From contig CAKOGP040002103.1 in NCBI GenBank assembly GCA_933822405.4, forward strand, positions 29,617 to 93,616: 64,000 nt of DNA. Reading direction: 5' to 3'. The notes beneath the pieces were generated by a model that saw only the letters and a program-made list of their open reading frames with translations, was not told the origin of the DNA and searched no databases. This DNA comes from Cylindrotheca closterium (taxonomy: Eukaryota > Bacillariophyta > Bacillariophyceae > Bacillariales > Bacillariaceae). Both the position numbers and the translations under genes were made by a program. Positions 1-10,869 of the stretch are shown one piece after another (the first letter of the stretch is position 1; each line of letters starts with the position of its first letter).

Positions 1-1
1 G

Positions 2-139
2 AACCCTGGCTCCCAGTCCCGCTGTACCGACACAGAGCTCGGATGCAACGACCATAATACCTCGGCTGAAAAGTATTGGGAACATCATATTGGTATTTGG
101 GATACTTGGAGCATTGTGGACTTGAAAGCAAACTGCTGA
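2..139 (+). CDS. C-terminal fragment of a gene cut by the window edge
   Basis: A reading frame is open from the first bases of the window to a TGA at 137-139 (45 codons). Its composition (several Cys, Trp and His; it ends ...WSIVDLKANC) looks coding rather than random. No family can be assigned from so short a piece. It is probably the last exon of a gene lying mostly to the left. The frame is inferred only from openness and composition. Confidence 0.35.
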   Translation, partial: NPGSQSRCTDTELGCNDHNTSAEKYWEHHIGIWDTWSIVDLKANC

Positions 140-579
140 AGCATACTGTACGATGACCATGTGACACATGCCAGATGGTATGATGGATTGCATACGGGGA
201 CTATCATGAAATCATGACTGCAAATCTACCTTCTCTACCAACTATGAACACACTCCTGTCAAAGCCCAAAAGCAGTGCCATTTGGACGCTCGATAACAAT
301 TGGTGGACGATTGGAAGGAGCGAGATCAAGCATAAAGGCACGACTATCATGATGGGAATGAAATGCAATCCCTCAATCAATAAAAGCCACTCTTATAGAG
401 TTGCATGTGCATTGCTTAGACTAGAGTGACGAGCTCCTGTTAGACTATCGAAAAGCCCATTTCCGTGTGATGATGATTGAGGCTCCAAACAATAAAGCAG
501 CGATCCATATCCCAGCCACGCTTTGATTCCAAATGAGATTACATGGCATGTAGAACAACAACTCTCTCAATATAATTAG
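140..579. other. Intergenic, no supported gene
   Basis: Between the edge fragment and the convergent DUF1772-like gene. A 71-codon open frame at 214-429 has no recognisable feature and I do not call it a gene. Confidence 0.4.
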
Positions 580-1026
580 TTATAGGTCAGCCAATGCTGT
601 AAGGGCAAACCCAAATCCTGTAGCCGCGACCACAAGCCTCACATGATGCAAGTTGCAAAATCGACGAGTGGTCTCTGCCACGTCCGCTGGGTCAGACTTT
701 CGCAATGTTTCAATGTCTTCCCCCAACACTATACCCGTGTAGGGTCCCACGAAACAGATCAAACCGGAGGTAATGGCAAATTTGATGTCTTTGGTTTGGT
801 AGTAAGCAGTGAGATTGGAAATCGTACCTGCCAATAGCACAGGAACCATCAAATCACGGCCATACGGCCACCAAACTGGAAAGTGATCCTGAATCATTTT
901 GGTACGATCTTCTTCAACGTGAGTTAAGAAGCTTCGGACGTCGACAAAGCTGACAAAGGTCAAACATCCAGTGGCAACTCCCGCGAACGCGGTTCCAAGA
1001 ATGGCTGCCAATTTTCCAGAGAACAT
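580..1026 (-). CDS. DUF1772-like (anthrone oxygenase-type) four-helix membrane protein
   Basis: From the first ATG in frame (1026) the product is 148 aa; the open frame extends to 1086 but only through a GTG. Four hydrophobic segments are visible, at about residues 5-27, 60-75, 83-102 and 128-147. The end of the protein has a Leu-His-His-Val-Arg stretch followed by a hydrophobic helix, which resembles the C-terminal part of DUF1772/anthrone-oxygenase-like proteins, and the length fits that family. Substrate is unknown. It may alternatively be an unrelated small four-TM protein. Nothing links it to its neighbours. Confidence 0.6.
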   Translation of the reverse strand: MFSGKLAAILGTAFAGVATGCLTFVSFVDVRSFLTHVEEDRTKMIQDHFPVWWPYGRDLMVPVLLAGTISNLTAYYQTKDIKFAITSGLICFVGPYTGIVLGEDIETLRKSDPADVAETTRRFCNLHHVRLVVAATGFGFALTALADL

Positions 1027-1725
1027 GGAAGTTTTCGGTGATATTTCGCTCCGAGGCTTCTCTCTATCTCTTGTAGTTATGTACACAATTCAACTTCACG
1101 TAGTGGACGGTTGGTGATGGATAGTACACGATCCAAGATCCACTGATGGAAATCTCATCCATGGATATAATAATGATGTGATGATGAGAACACTGCGAAA
1201 TGAAATGAAATGAAATTTGGATCGATTCCCGTCGACTCAATCGATTGAAACGTTTCAGTTACAGCATATATACAATGTATATATACCTATTCATTGCGCA
1301 TCGAAGCTACCGGTATATGTTTGTAGATTCATTTCATGCATCAAACCGCGGTCTACCAGTCTATACCAGTATCATGCGAGTACCTGGTACAGTATACAGT
1401 AGAGCCAAGTTCTGCTGATTCTTGGTAGAGAAGACTAGCTGATTGAATCAAAACCAATATTCCTACTATGTACTCATGGGTACTGGGTTTTGAAAATTTC
1501 GCTACTCAATCACATTGATTATACGCTTCTATCTTGCCATGGTACAATACTGTACTGCGAACAGCCAGCATGAAGACGTACCGGTACCCCAAAAGCAATG
1601 ATGTACTGCATGGTACTATGTTGCGAAAATTTCATTAGTCAATCACAGCACGCTTCGTCGAAACGGAAGAAAAAATAGAAGAAAAAGGGACTCTCACACT
1701 TCTCGACAAATAGAGACACCTAATC
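1027..1725. promoter_or_regulatory. Divergent intergenic region with two TACCGGTA palindromes
   Basis: About 700 bp separates the start codons of two divergent genes, so both promoters should lie here. It holds two copies of the palindromic octamer TACCGGTA (1308-1315 and 1579-1586) and many related GGTAC/TGGTA words. No TATA box can be assigned with confidence. Confidence 0.45.
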
Positions 1726-3716
1726 ATGGGCAAAAAAGGAAAGAAGAGCAAGAGGAAGGGACGCGGCTCTGTTGACGATAAGGTGCTCGACAAGTCCAGC
1801 AGGAGATCTCTTGCACAATGGGAAATTGGACAAAGAGTTATCATAAGTGGATTGAAACAAGCAACTCGATTCAATGGAAATACTGGAACCATCATTTCGG
1901 TGCCAACGAACTCGGGTTCCCGCTACGGCGTTTCTGTTGATGGACATAAGATTGCAGTTCTTCCATCCAATCTGGAATCCTCTACACCCGATCAGGAAAT
2001 CTGTTATGGCCTTGAAGAACAATTGCGTGAAGAGAACGAAAAAACTAGTATGGATGCTGATTCTATGGCCGCAATGCGGATGATGATGAACATGTTCATG
2101 ACAGAAGAGCACCAAATGAAGATTTATGGCCGAAAAATCAAACCATTGCCAGACTTTCTCGGTGAACTACGGGATGATGGCGGTGGATTGCCCAACGCTG
2201 TGAACTCCTACTGGGCCGATACATATCTCCGCACTGCCTTCGAACAGGATAGTAATATGCCGCACGTATTTGAATTGGGTTTGAAATCTCCAGATTACGA
2301 GCCAGAGCCTACCGATATTTTGAAGCGCCTGGGAACAAATCGTCCAGACAAGATCCGTTGGCTTCTTGGGCCAAGAAGGATCGGTGACATCTTTCCACAT
2401 GAAGCGTATCCTTACACTTCACACATTCGCCACAGCTACAGCAACCAGGCATACCGGAAAGAAGTGCTTCATCTTGGTACAATCATGTCGCCGTGGGCTT
2501 TGTAGATCTTGGCATACTTCTCGAGGGCAATTTGCACGGTCCACCCAAAGTGGCAATGAACGGTCCCCTTTGCTTCTTGGGTATAGAAATGAGCCCATAT
2601 GCTGTTGCCAAGACACTTGTGGTATGGGAAATGCTGCTCCAATCTCAGGAACAACACCATCTTAGATCTGTGATGCAAGTGTGGTTTAGTACAACGTGGG
2701 AAGAAGAAACTATGGAAATGGCAAAGCAAGCCCTCGCAAATCTTTGCCAATCTGACGAGAAGAGACACCCGAAGGTGACCGGTCTACTACGTCACTGGAA
2801 GGATGCTGGCAAGATGCCTCTGCAGAACGCCAGGACGCAATGGGAAAACAGATCGACAAATGAGCGCTCCTTCGTCTCCCATTTCCTGCGGAAGCAGGAC
2901 AGGATTGCCATGGCAAAGTATGAGCTAACTGGCGATTTCGGCATAAAACCTGGCGGAAATCCCACTTGTGGCAATATTATCATGCTTGACTGTCCAGAAG
3001 GTACTGCCCCATTGTCGAGAGATGAAACCGTCTTCTCATGCTTGAATTGGGCAGCAATTGCATCTTCTCTTTACCCAAATACACCAGTCATTGAAACAGC
3101 CGAAAATTATGTCACGGAAAGGCTTTCAAAGGTTGCAGGCTGGGCGAGACTTGGAAGGGTCACTCTTAAGTTGGTCTGCGATGATGTTCAAAACATGATC
3201 GAGAGCATTGCTGCAAGCAAACCCTGGACAATGAGTTGGTCAAACGTTCTTGACTACATTGACTACGCGGATTTTCATCGGTTGGCCCGAGCGTGCTCGA
3301 TTCATGGTGATACACTTCACTTTGGGTATTCGATGAATTGGCCGACGAATGTGTTTGGAGTCAATATCATTGATTTTCCAAGAAGGGATCTTGCTGATTT
3401 CCGCAAAAAGGTGTTGGAGAACGCCAATCACTGTGTCGAAATGCAGTACACAATGCTCGGTTGGCAGAAGTACTTGAGGTTGCCACCTCCCACAAATCCC
3501 ATCAACACGACATGCTCCATGCTGGAAATGGGACAGTACAAGACTTGGGCCGACTACTTTTTTGGGATTGGTCGACTTCAGGGGCCATGCGAAGTGGGCA
3601 ACGTTGAACATGCTTTCGGATCTCCATTGTCGCCAACTGGGTCTTGCACAGTGTCGTTTACTTGGACCTACGACCCAGAGATAAAGTTCAACGCAATGCC
3701 AAACAACTACTTCTAG
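1726..3716 (+). pseudogene. Conserved-looking protein with N-terminal SH3/KOW-like module, broken by one frameshift
   Basis: Two long frames read as one protein of about 660 aa. The first runs from ATG 1726 to 2505 (259 aa) and the second from about 2481 to 3716. Residues 32-80 (W-E-I-G-Q-R-V ... FNG-N-T-G ... L-P-S-N-L-E) resemble a small beta-barrel of SH3/KOW type, also seen twice in the acidic protein at 53209-56355. The remainder has dense coding composition (for example YAVAKTLVVWEML and HFGYSMNWP) but no motif I can name. The frame passes from 1 to 0 near 2478-2484, where one extra A would restore continuity. It could be a one-base assembly error, in which case the gene is intact, or a real disabling mutation. 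A 29-nt GT-AG intron would also join the frames but is implausibly short. Confidence 0.65.
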
Positions 3717-3937
3717 AAGGTCACTCATTTGAAAAATGCTCCTTGGGTTGGACAGCCTGCACCGACCGCACAGTAGGGCTAAAGTACAATGCATTAGATT
3801 GCAGTTATCCGATATAGTATTGTTCTGTATTTATTATCGATAGACCCACCATGATACCTTGTGTTTGGATTGTGATGAAGAATCATCATATTCTTTAACA
3901 ATTATTCGCTCTCGTTATTGTTCAACACTGTTCTTCA

Positions 3938-5785
3938 CTATTTTCCTTGCCATCCAAGAAACGGCAAAACGTTCGATATTACAATCTCATCGCCGCAATT
4001 GATCCTACAGTTCCACCTGTCTGCTTCGTCCACAAGAAAACTGTCGTCCATCTGGCTCTTCCAAAGTGCTTGCTCCAAGAATGACAGAGATTTCTTGTGT
4101 TCGTATAGTTCCAAGGTAGACATGACCAATTCCACTTGACGTTTCCGCTCTAGACTTGTGGTTGGTGCTGTTGTTAATGTTGTTGCAACACTACTATCGG
4201 GAGTCATCATCTGACGGGCCGTGGATCGAACCAATTCTTGCCACGGTTCGTGACCCAACTCGTTCAATCGACTTTCAATCTTATGCAAGGTAAGATACTG
4301 AAGGGTTTCACATGAGTTGGGTCCACTCGCATGCATGGCAACGCCCATGAGTGCTTCCGTCGTGTCCAGTATGGAGCTTTGCAAATCGACGGCGCATTGT
4401 GCTTGGAGTAGCAGTTTCACAATTTCCGTGGGAGCATTGGTCCGACAAGCATGGGTGATTGGCAACGCTCCATGAAACTCATCCTTGGTAGTGACGGCAT
4501 GAATGTCAAAACTGAGTAGGCGGATGCACACTTCCAGATTGCAATGTTGCGACAATGCAAACATGTGAAGCGGTGTCAATCCAAGGACATCCTGCAGATT
4601 GTGGTTGTTGTCTTCTCGATTTTTGAGTGTCGATAACATGGCTTCGTCCAAATCTTTTAGGATCGATGAAAGAGAGCGATGGGACATCATGGAACCAAAA
4701 GAGTAGACAATTTTGCCAATCGGATTCTTCTCAAATCGTTTCAACAGACCGGCCACCAAGACATCCTCGTCGCCCCAAAAGATTTTGAGCAAATGGTCAC
4801 ACTTTGAAAAGGCATTTCGTCCAATTTTGCTAATGGTGGAAGGAATGGCAATATTTGTTAGAAGCTTGCATCCCAAAAAGGCCGAGTCCCCAATGACTTT
4901 GATCTGTTCGGACAATTCCACAGATTCCAAACTCTCACATTGCGCAAACGCGAGCTTCTCGATGCGACGCACTCCAAAGGGAACGGCAATGGTCTTGAGA
5001 GAGACACATAATTTAAATGTCTCTTGTTCAATCGTATCTATGCTTTGTGGCAAGTCCACCAACACCAGATTGTCACATCCATAAAAGGAACTCTTGGAAA
5101 TCTTGTGACAGGTGTCCGGTATGGAAACAAAGAGTACCGAAGAGCACCGGAGAAAGGCACTGTTACCAATACTCTTCAAATCAAAGGGAAGAATGATGGA
5201 AAGTAACTCGGAACAATAGGAAAATGCCTGTTCCCCAATGGTAGTCACCACAGGGGGGACCATCAAGTGTTGCAACGAGTTGCAGGAAGCAAAGGATTCT
5301 GCCGAAATCCGAGCCAGACCTTCTGGCAACTTGGAAAAGGAAAGAACCCGGCAATTGAAAAAGGCGCCTCGTCCAATCGTGGTCAAAGAAGGCGGGAATT
5401 CCACATGCCCCAGCATGTTACAGTCGCCAAAGGCATTGTTGTGAATAATCTTGAGGCAGCAGGATGATTCGCCATCGTTATAAAATTGGATGGTTTCCAA
5501 GTTGCGACAATCCAAAAAGGCGTACTCCTTGATTTCTCGTAGATAACGTGGGAAATCGATCTTGGTCAATGCTTGACACGACAAAAAGGCGCGGGCTTGA
5601 ATGGTTTGCAAGAGTGCAGTTGGTGGAAACTGGATCGTCCGTAATTGTGCGAGCCCCGCAAAGGCTCCCTCATGGATGGACTTTACCGACGCTTCCACGT
5701 CGACAATGGTTGTTTCATCTGGTATGCTAGTGTTGCTGTTGATGCTGTTTTGCTTCGAATAGAGGAACCGGGTGGTAAGTGACAT
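3938..5785 (-). CDS. BspA-like LRR_5 protein with ankyrin-like region and family C-terminus
   Basis: 615 aa from ATG 5785, single exon. Residues about 25-330 are a run of roughly 23-residue LRR_5 (BspA/TpLRR) repeats of the form IG..AF..C..L..I..P. Residues about 385-480 contain ankyrin-like helical pairs (G-L-T-P-L-H-M-F; A-L-P-I-T-H-A-C). The end holds the signature shared with the other LRR_5 loci in this window: L-E-Q-A-L-W-K, then C-R-I-N-C-G-D, then N-V-L-P-F-L. No signal peptide or membrane segment is seen, so an intracellular protein-binding role is inferred. Two overlapping TACCGGTA palindromes lie 30-43 bp upstream of the start. The ligand is unknown. Confidence 0.88.
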   Translation of the reverse strand: MSLTTRFLYSKQNSINSNTSIPDETTIVDVEASVKSIHEGAFAGLAQLRTIQFPPTALLQTIQARAFLSCQALTKIDFPRYLREIKEYAFLDCRNLETIQFYNDGESSCCLKIIHNNAFGDCNMLGHVEFPPSLTTIGRGAFFNCRVLSFSKLPEGLARISAESFASCNSLQHLMVPPVVTTIGEQAFSYCSELLSIILPFDLKSIGNSAFLRCSSVLFVSIPDTCHKISKSSFYGCDNLVLVDLPQSIDTIEQETFKLCVSLKTIAVPFGVRRIEKLAFAQCESLESVELSEQIKVIGDSAFLGCKLLTNIAIPSTISKIGRNAFSKCDHLLKIFWGDEDVLVAGLLKRFEKNPIGKIVYSFGSMMSHRSLSSILKDLDEAMLSTLKNREDNNHNLQDVLGLTPLHMFALSQHCNLEVCIRLLSFDIHAVTTKDEFHGALPITHACRTNAPTEIVKLLLQAQCAVDLQSSILDTTEALMGVAMHASGPNSCETLQYLTLHKIESRLNELGHEPWQELVRSTARQMMTPDSSVATTLTTAPTTSLERKRQVELVMSTLELYEHKKSLSFLEQALWKSQMDDSFLVDEADRWNCRINCGDEIVISNVLPFLGWQGK

Positions 5786-6198
5786 GACATGCTACTGCTG
5801 CTAATGATGATGCCTACCGGTACCGGTACGCAACAGTGGTACGCGTGACATGCATGCGATGATGACGATGATGATGTGGCTTTCGTGCATTGCGGCTTCG
5901 CAAACGATTTGGGAGAGAAATGATCCCCCAAGTACTGTCCCCCTTATTAATTCCAGATAGGCCTGAATTATAATAGTCAGTCGTGTGTGCGTCTGACAGG
6001 CCAATTGAAATAGGCTAGGCGCATGACGCAGAGGCCTGTTGGGCAGGCGTAGCATGCCAAGGCCATTCTTGGATGTTCATCTCGCCACACAAACAGGAAA
6101 CCACTCGAGCATAAAATAATATCACCTCATCGTCAAGCACATCGAGTCTTTCACACAACCGACGGGGCATAACACATCATAAACAGAAATACTTCGTC
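5786..6198. promoter_or_regulatory. Divergent promoter region
   Basis: About 410 bp between two divergent start codons. It contains overlapping TACCGGTA copies at 5815-5828, close to the minus-strand start. No other element is assignable. Confidence 0.4.
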
Positions 6199-7074
6199 AT
6201 GAATACTGAGACAGATACTCTCCTACCACATCACCATCACCATCAACCACAGAATGATCAGCAGAACAACAATGATCACAACGACCAAAAGATGGGATAT
6301 GGCGGAATCATTTCCCGAGTCCCACCAACTATCATAGAGGATGACGTCTCATCCAGCAGTACCAATAGCTCTCAAGAAGTCACAGTTACAGTTGCAGTCA
6401 CTGCACAAACCCGACAAGGACGCTTACTATTGGCCATGACTCTCCTACTTCTCTACATTGGTTTGGTGATATCCCTACTCGCTGCCAACAATTTCAATCA
6501 GGAAACCGTCATTGAACGATTCTACTTTCTTCCATTTCACATGTACGAGTTTTGGGGATCCGTTTACTTTGCCTTGGTCGAAGGTTATATCTTGTTGGTG
6601 GCAGATGATTCGTTTTTCACCATGGATCCATCCAGTCAATCCACCTTGATTCACATGCTCAGCATCAATGTGGTCAGTACCATGACCGCTGCGTCCTTAT
6701 TTACATTGAATCCAGCCATTTTTGAGGTGACCGCCCATTACATTGAATATTCATCCCAACTGACCGTCACATTGATTGATGCCTATTTCATGTTCCTACC
6801 GAGAAATGGATCAAAAGAGTTGCGGGATCGACGTAAGATGGGCGACAACGTACCTGTTTCGGTCCAACAGGGATACTTTGGTCTATTGCTCCTAGCAGAT
6901 TTGGCCAAGTTTGCCCTGTACGCTGGATTCATCCCCACGGCGATTAGCAAGGAACGATCCTCTCATTACGTCGAGTTTACAGTGGAAATCCTCAACAGTC
7001 TATGGGCCTTTATGTACATTAAAGATCTCTACCTGCAATCCTTGCAATCCTCGTCGTGGCAGAAGAATGGTAAT

Positions 7075-7108
<34 letters not shown>

Positions 7109-7140
7109 ACAACAAGGGAGGAGGAGTGCTCATTCAGTAG
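6199..7140 (+). CDS. Polytopic membrane protein of unknown function
   Basis: 313 aa from ATG 6199. The first 60 residues are polar, with a run of five His and Asn/Gln-rich stretches. Several hydrophobic segments follow: about residues 76-97, 108-133, 150-180 and two or three more between 215 and 275. The C-terminus is a Ser/Asn-rich tail encoded by AGC/AAC repeats. A PHMYEFWGSVYFA-like segment and the number of helices suggest five or six TM spans, but I recognise no transporter or receptor signature. Confidence 0.75.
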
Positions 7141-7547
7141 ATGGCAAGAAATTCACACACACAAGCAAAGACGGACAATGCCCATGCTAATGACTCACCA
7201 ATCAAGAGTTCTACCGATAAGCCTACAATGCAACAAATTGGTTCATGCGTCTCTTATTGGAACCATTCACCGAGCCCCTCTATTCATAGTGGGTAGACGA
7301 CAAGCAAAGAGCATACAGCAACTTTTGCGCTATTGAACTTTTGAGATTATGAAAACAATCAGAACCTTGAGTAAATGTATAGAATAGAAAAGTATAAATA
7401 TATATGATGCTATCCTCGCAAATCTACAAAGATTGGCCTTATTGGTGGGATCCGAGTTACATTTTGAATCTCGATACATTCAACATTACAATCCATCCTA
7501 TGACTATCGTTAGCATTAGTATCACTTTCATCTTGCGACCAAAATTC
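7141..7547. other. Convergent intergenic region
   Basis: Lies between two converging genes and should hold both 3' ends. It is AT-rich around 7340-7405; no gene or repeat is evident. Confidence 0.4.
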
Positions 7548-8588
7548 TTATTGTGCCTTGTTTGTCTTGAGGAACTCTGTGAACTCATCCTTGTATTCGG
7601 GATGCCAACGAGACAATGGCGGACGGTCTTGAGTGATATCTTGCATGGCCCAAGTCATTCGCAAATTATCAGTCTCTCGATCTACATCATTATCCGGACA
7701 GACAATGTAAAACAGACCCTTGTCAAGTTCTTCCAACATGAAATCAATCACTTGTTGTGGCATCCATGCTCCCGATGCTGGCTTGTCCTCGTGGAAGAAT
7801 ACAGTGGATGGATCGAAATCTTCTCCCTTTTCTAGCTTGTCTTTTCGGACCGACTTGAGCATGATGGAAGTATTCACCCATCCAGGAATGAGCAAGGCAG
7901 ATCTCAAATGTTTCGAATCGTCATTGGATCTCAAATCGTGCTCCAAACCCTCCGTATAGCACTTGAGGGCAGCCTTGGACATGTTGTACGTAAGATTTCC
8001 TGGTGGCATGGTGATTCCTTGTTTGGATCCTGTATTGACAATGATTCCAGCTTGTTTGGACTCCTTCATCTTGGGAACAAACGCTAGACAACCATGAATG
8101 GGACCGTAGGTATTGATTCCCATGGTGAATGCGACTGTTTGCATGTCCGTCATGGCGTCACCCCCTTTTCCCACACCTGCATTGTTCATGAGAAAGTGAC
8201 AATTTCCACCATCGGCGTAAACTTCTTCCGACAGCTTCATCATGGCATCGCAATCCGAAACATCCACCACACGACTTTCCACCTGAACAACAAATAATAT
8301 CAATAAATGAACAATCAATATATGGTGTTAGAAGGTTCTCCAATCCCATTCCATTGTATAAAAAAAGAACATTCGACTCACCTTGGACCCATCCGTTGCC
8401 TTGGCCATTGCCAATTCCTTGGCTGTTTCCAATTCCGGAGCATCCACATCCACCATCCAGACTGTCATTCCCTTGCCCGCACAAAAGAGGGCCATAGAAC
8501 GACCAATTCCAGAACTGGCTCCAGTAATGACAGCCGTATTTCCAGCCTTGAGCACAGTTGAAGTAGTAGCAATAGTAGAAGAAGACAT
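7548..8588 (-). CDS. Short-chain dehydrogenase/reductase (SDR), two exons
   Basis: Exon 1 is 8588-8382 (69 codons). The intron, 8381-8283 (99 nt), has donor GTGAGT and ends CAG. Exon 2 is 8282-7548. The phase-0 join gives 313 aa. Classical SDR landmarks are present: cofactor loop TGASSGIG (22-29), NNAG (102-105), Ser155 in N-T-G-S and the catalytic pair in Y-N-M-S-K (Tyr168, Lys172). An Asp (D-V-D) at the end of the second strand suggests NAD(H) preference, which is inference. It is a NAD(P)-dependent oxidoreductase of unknown substrate, probably cytosolic since no targeting signal is visible. TACCGGTA copies lie 50 and 165 bp upstream. Confidence 0.9.
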
Positions 8589-8963
8589 TTTTCACCCTGG
8601 CTATTGTTGTTGCGACTGTAATAGGTATCGTATTATAATACCGGTAGAATGCAAACGAAGAATATGAGAATCCAAAAGTTGATGCATAAAATCAAATTGA
8701 TTTGAAAATGGCCCGTCAGAGCTTTGACTTCATCGACTGACCCAAATAACACCTACCGGTATTGGAAAGAATGCGACAGTATTGTGACTGTGTCCCATTT
8801 TTCAATTACTTATGGGCAACTTTTTTGAATTTAAAACAATCAAGGTTGCCAGAGACCCACCAAGTCTCTGGCAACTGTTTACGACAACCAACGGTCTCAG
8901 ATCCGCCTGCGTAAATAAATGCTCAAGAAACAATGTATTTTATAACGTTTGGGTTCACATGAT

Positions 8964-9039
8964 GTCAGGATATTGAAATACGGTAGAACTGCTCGGCCGC
9001 GCGTGGGAGGCGCTTTTGCTTGTATGGTACACAGTTGAC
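8964..9039 (+). repeat. 76-bp direct repeat, copy 1
   Basis: Matches 9283-9358 with two visible mismatches. It begins GTCAGGATATTGA and ends GTACACAGTTGAC. The intervening 243 bp differ. It is non-coding and could be a remnant of a small dispersed element. Confidence 0.9.
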
Positions 9040-9282
9040 GTTTAACAGTCGCATAGCCAGAGGTCTCGAGTTCGAGTCTTGACTACCCCTGAGTGTTCTT
9101 CTGCCCATACAATACTCAATATCCCAATTCCTTTCCAAAGGTCAGGAATGTCATGTAGGTCTGTGGAAAATCACAGCAGTGGCAATGTACCCACGTACAG
9201 CCCCGAGAGCTACAGTATCACCTATAGGTATCAATGTCTAGTACAAACACCAACACTGATGGTGGTAGGTGTACGGTGGGAG

Positions 9283-9358
9283 GTCAGGATATTGATATAC
9301 GGTAGAACTGCTCGGCCGCGCATGGGAGGCGCTTTTGCTTGTATGGTACACAGTTGAC
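9283..9358 (+). repeat. 76-bp direct repeat, copy 2
   Basis: Second copy of the element at 8964-9039, in the same orientation. It ends 41 bp before a 30-bp palindrome. Confidence 0.9.
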
Positions 9359-9399
9359 ACATGAAAACCTGAGATGATGACTCTTGAGTGGCCCAGAGA

Positions 9400-9429
9400 T
9401 ACACGTACACGTGTACACGTGTACGTGTA
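9400..9429. repeat. Perfect 30-bp palindrome (ACGTGT/ACACGT rich)
   Basis: All 30 bases equal their reverse complement. The unit is built from alternating ACGTGTAC words, so it could form a cruciform or present overlapping ACGT-core (CACGTG) sites of bZIP/bHLH type. It sits 133 bp upstream of the ATG at 9562. Function is inferred only from position. Confidence 0.85.
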
Positions 9430-9561
9430 CAGGTCTCACATAATTGCCCAAACAAGCTGAAAAGTTGAGGCGGAGAAGACTCAGGGTTGGATTTTTTTGA
9501 CTGGTGCCTTCGTCTCAAACAGTATAGATTAAAATCAAGTGCTCGCCTTCTGGTGCGAACA

Positions 9562-10008
9562 ATGGCTACTACTACTAGTAGCTTCCAGGAACAACTGGAA
9601 AAGTTGGACAAGTAGGCTGAAGACTTGCAAAAGCAGCGTGACACTTTCATTGCCAAACGCCGCACTTTGGTGGAGGCCATATCCAAGGAACAAACACCGT
9701 GTGATGCCTTTGCGTCTCGGTCAGAACAGTTGGGTATGGAACATCCGGGATGGCAGTTGGATGGACCAGATTGGGACTACGGTGAAGAACGTGATGGAGA
9801 CATGCAGCACAGCTTGCAAATTGCAAATTGTCCAGATGCGTCGTACAAGAAGCTCGATTTCCTGGAGGACCCCGATGGCCGCTATTGGGTTGGTTTCGAT
9901 TTGTATGAAAAAGACGTAGATTTCGACACCTGTGGCTCTGTCGCGTATGTGTGTGGAGGTAGTTTTCGAGTACCCATTGAAAAGGCGGGCAAGAAAGAAA
10001 ACGCATAG
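9562..10008 (+). pseudogene. Small coiled-coil-type protein interrupted by an in-frame TAG
   Basis: From ATG 9562 the frame reads 17 codons (ending K-L-D-K), then TAG at 9613-9615, then continues open for 130 codons to the stop at 10006-10008. Downstream sequence has good coding character: a short charged helical part (Q-K-Q-R-D-T-F-I), then W-Q-L-D-G-P-D-W-D-Y, D-G-R-Y-W-V-G-F-D and two Cys near the end. A CAG to TAG change would explain the stop. Alternatives are translation from the internal ATG near 9736 (about 90 aa), stop readthrough or a sequencing error. No family is recognised. Confidence 0.5.
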
Positions 10009-10869
10009 AAATTCCGATGCTATGATACTGGTATAAATCCAGAGTCACAGGTTTTTTAGGTTACTTTGAATGATATATAAGTAAAGAAATGATTGAATTG
10101 CATCTAATTGTTGCTTGCTGCTAATGTTGTTGTTACAGTGGTCCTCCTAGATGCTACGAAATGGGATCCAAACGGAGCATTTACAGATGTAGTTCCTGAT
10201 CATGTTTGGCTAGTACAGACCACCCATGTTCGGCCTCAGATGAGTTCATTTGTAGGATGGCAAGTAATTTAGTTGCCTCTGGTCTTTTGCACGGAATCGA
10301 TGATGCGGCCTTCGCAATAATTGCCTCTCAATGGAAATCATTTGATTCATTGATTCGATTGGTTGGCATGAGAGGCAGGATGCATCACAAGACGCACGAC
10401 AATCAAGGATATAGAGCGGTTAGCAACATCAGCATTGGCCTTTATTGAGGATATAAGCTTGATGCCATTGAACTCGACTCGCTCTCATATTCTCTAGCAG
10501 CTGACACCTCACAACGGAGCTCATCCATTGCGAAGTACAGTAATACTATGGTCGAACAATAAAGCAAAAGTATGTACTCTACATGGTTTCTATAATCACG
10601 TCGCCCGTCGGGTTTGACTTCATCGACTGCATGAGAATAGTAGTCTTCATATTCGAAATGGCAAGGCACGTTTGAGGTGGCAACATCATGGTTATATATG
10701 TTTCCAAAAGACTCTATATTGACAGAAGAAAGGTGCCTTAGCGGTAAGCGAGGGTGCCAATCTTTCGATGAGCCACGACTTCGACACCTCAACAGTTTCA
10801 ATCGACAACATACTTCGTCTGCAACAATTAGCACCGAGGTGATTGAAACTCACCTGGAGATAGAGCCAA
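10009..10869. other. Gene-poor intergenic DNA
   Basis: Small open frames exist (for example 10206-10448 on plus and 10442-10834 on minus), but none starts convincingly or shows a domain. They may be decayed coding fragments. Nothing firm is seen. Confidence 0.35.

Larger units (their letters stand above)
8589..9561. other. Intergenic region with direct repeat and palindrome
   Basis: Nearly 1 kb without a supported gene. It contains the 76-bp direct repeats at 8964-9039 and 9283-9358, a TACCGGTA at 8754-8761, a tRNA T-arm-like hairpin at 9066-9082 with no matching acceptor stem, and a 30-bp perfect palindrome at 9400-9429. Confidence 0.6.

Noticed and set aside
2477..2505. 29-nt GT-AG intron that would join the two frames of the first large gene
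   Set aside because: Too short for spliceosomal removal compared with the 60-120 nt introns elsewhere here, and it would delete a conserved-looking segment.
3240..3794. 184-codon minus-strand ORF
   Set aside because: Antisense to the frameshifted conserved gene; Cys/Arg-rich composition typical of a shadow frame.
9018..9090. tRNA-like T-arm (TTCGAGT loop with five-pair stem at 9066-9082)
   Set aside because: No complementary 5' acceptor strand, D-arm or anticodon arm can be placed upstream; at most a tRNA-derived fragment.
10206..10834. Two small ORFs, one on each strand, as genes
   Set aside because: No convincing start, no domain and no continuation; possibly decayed coding sequence but not supportable.
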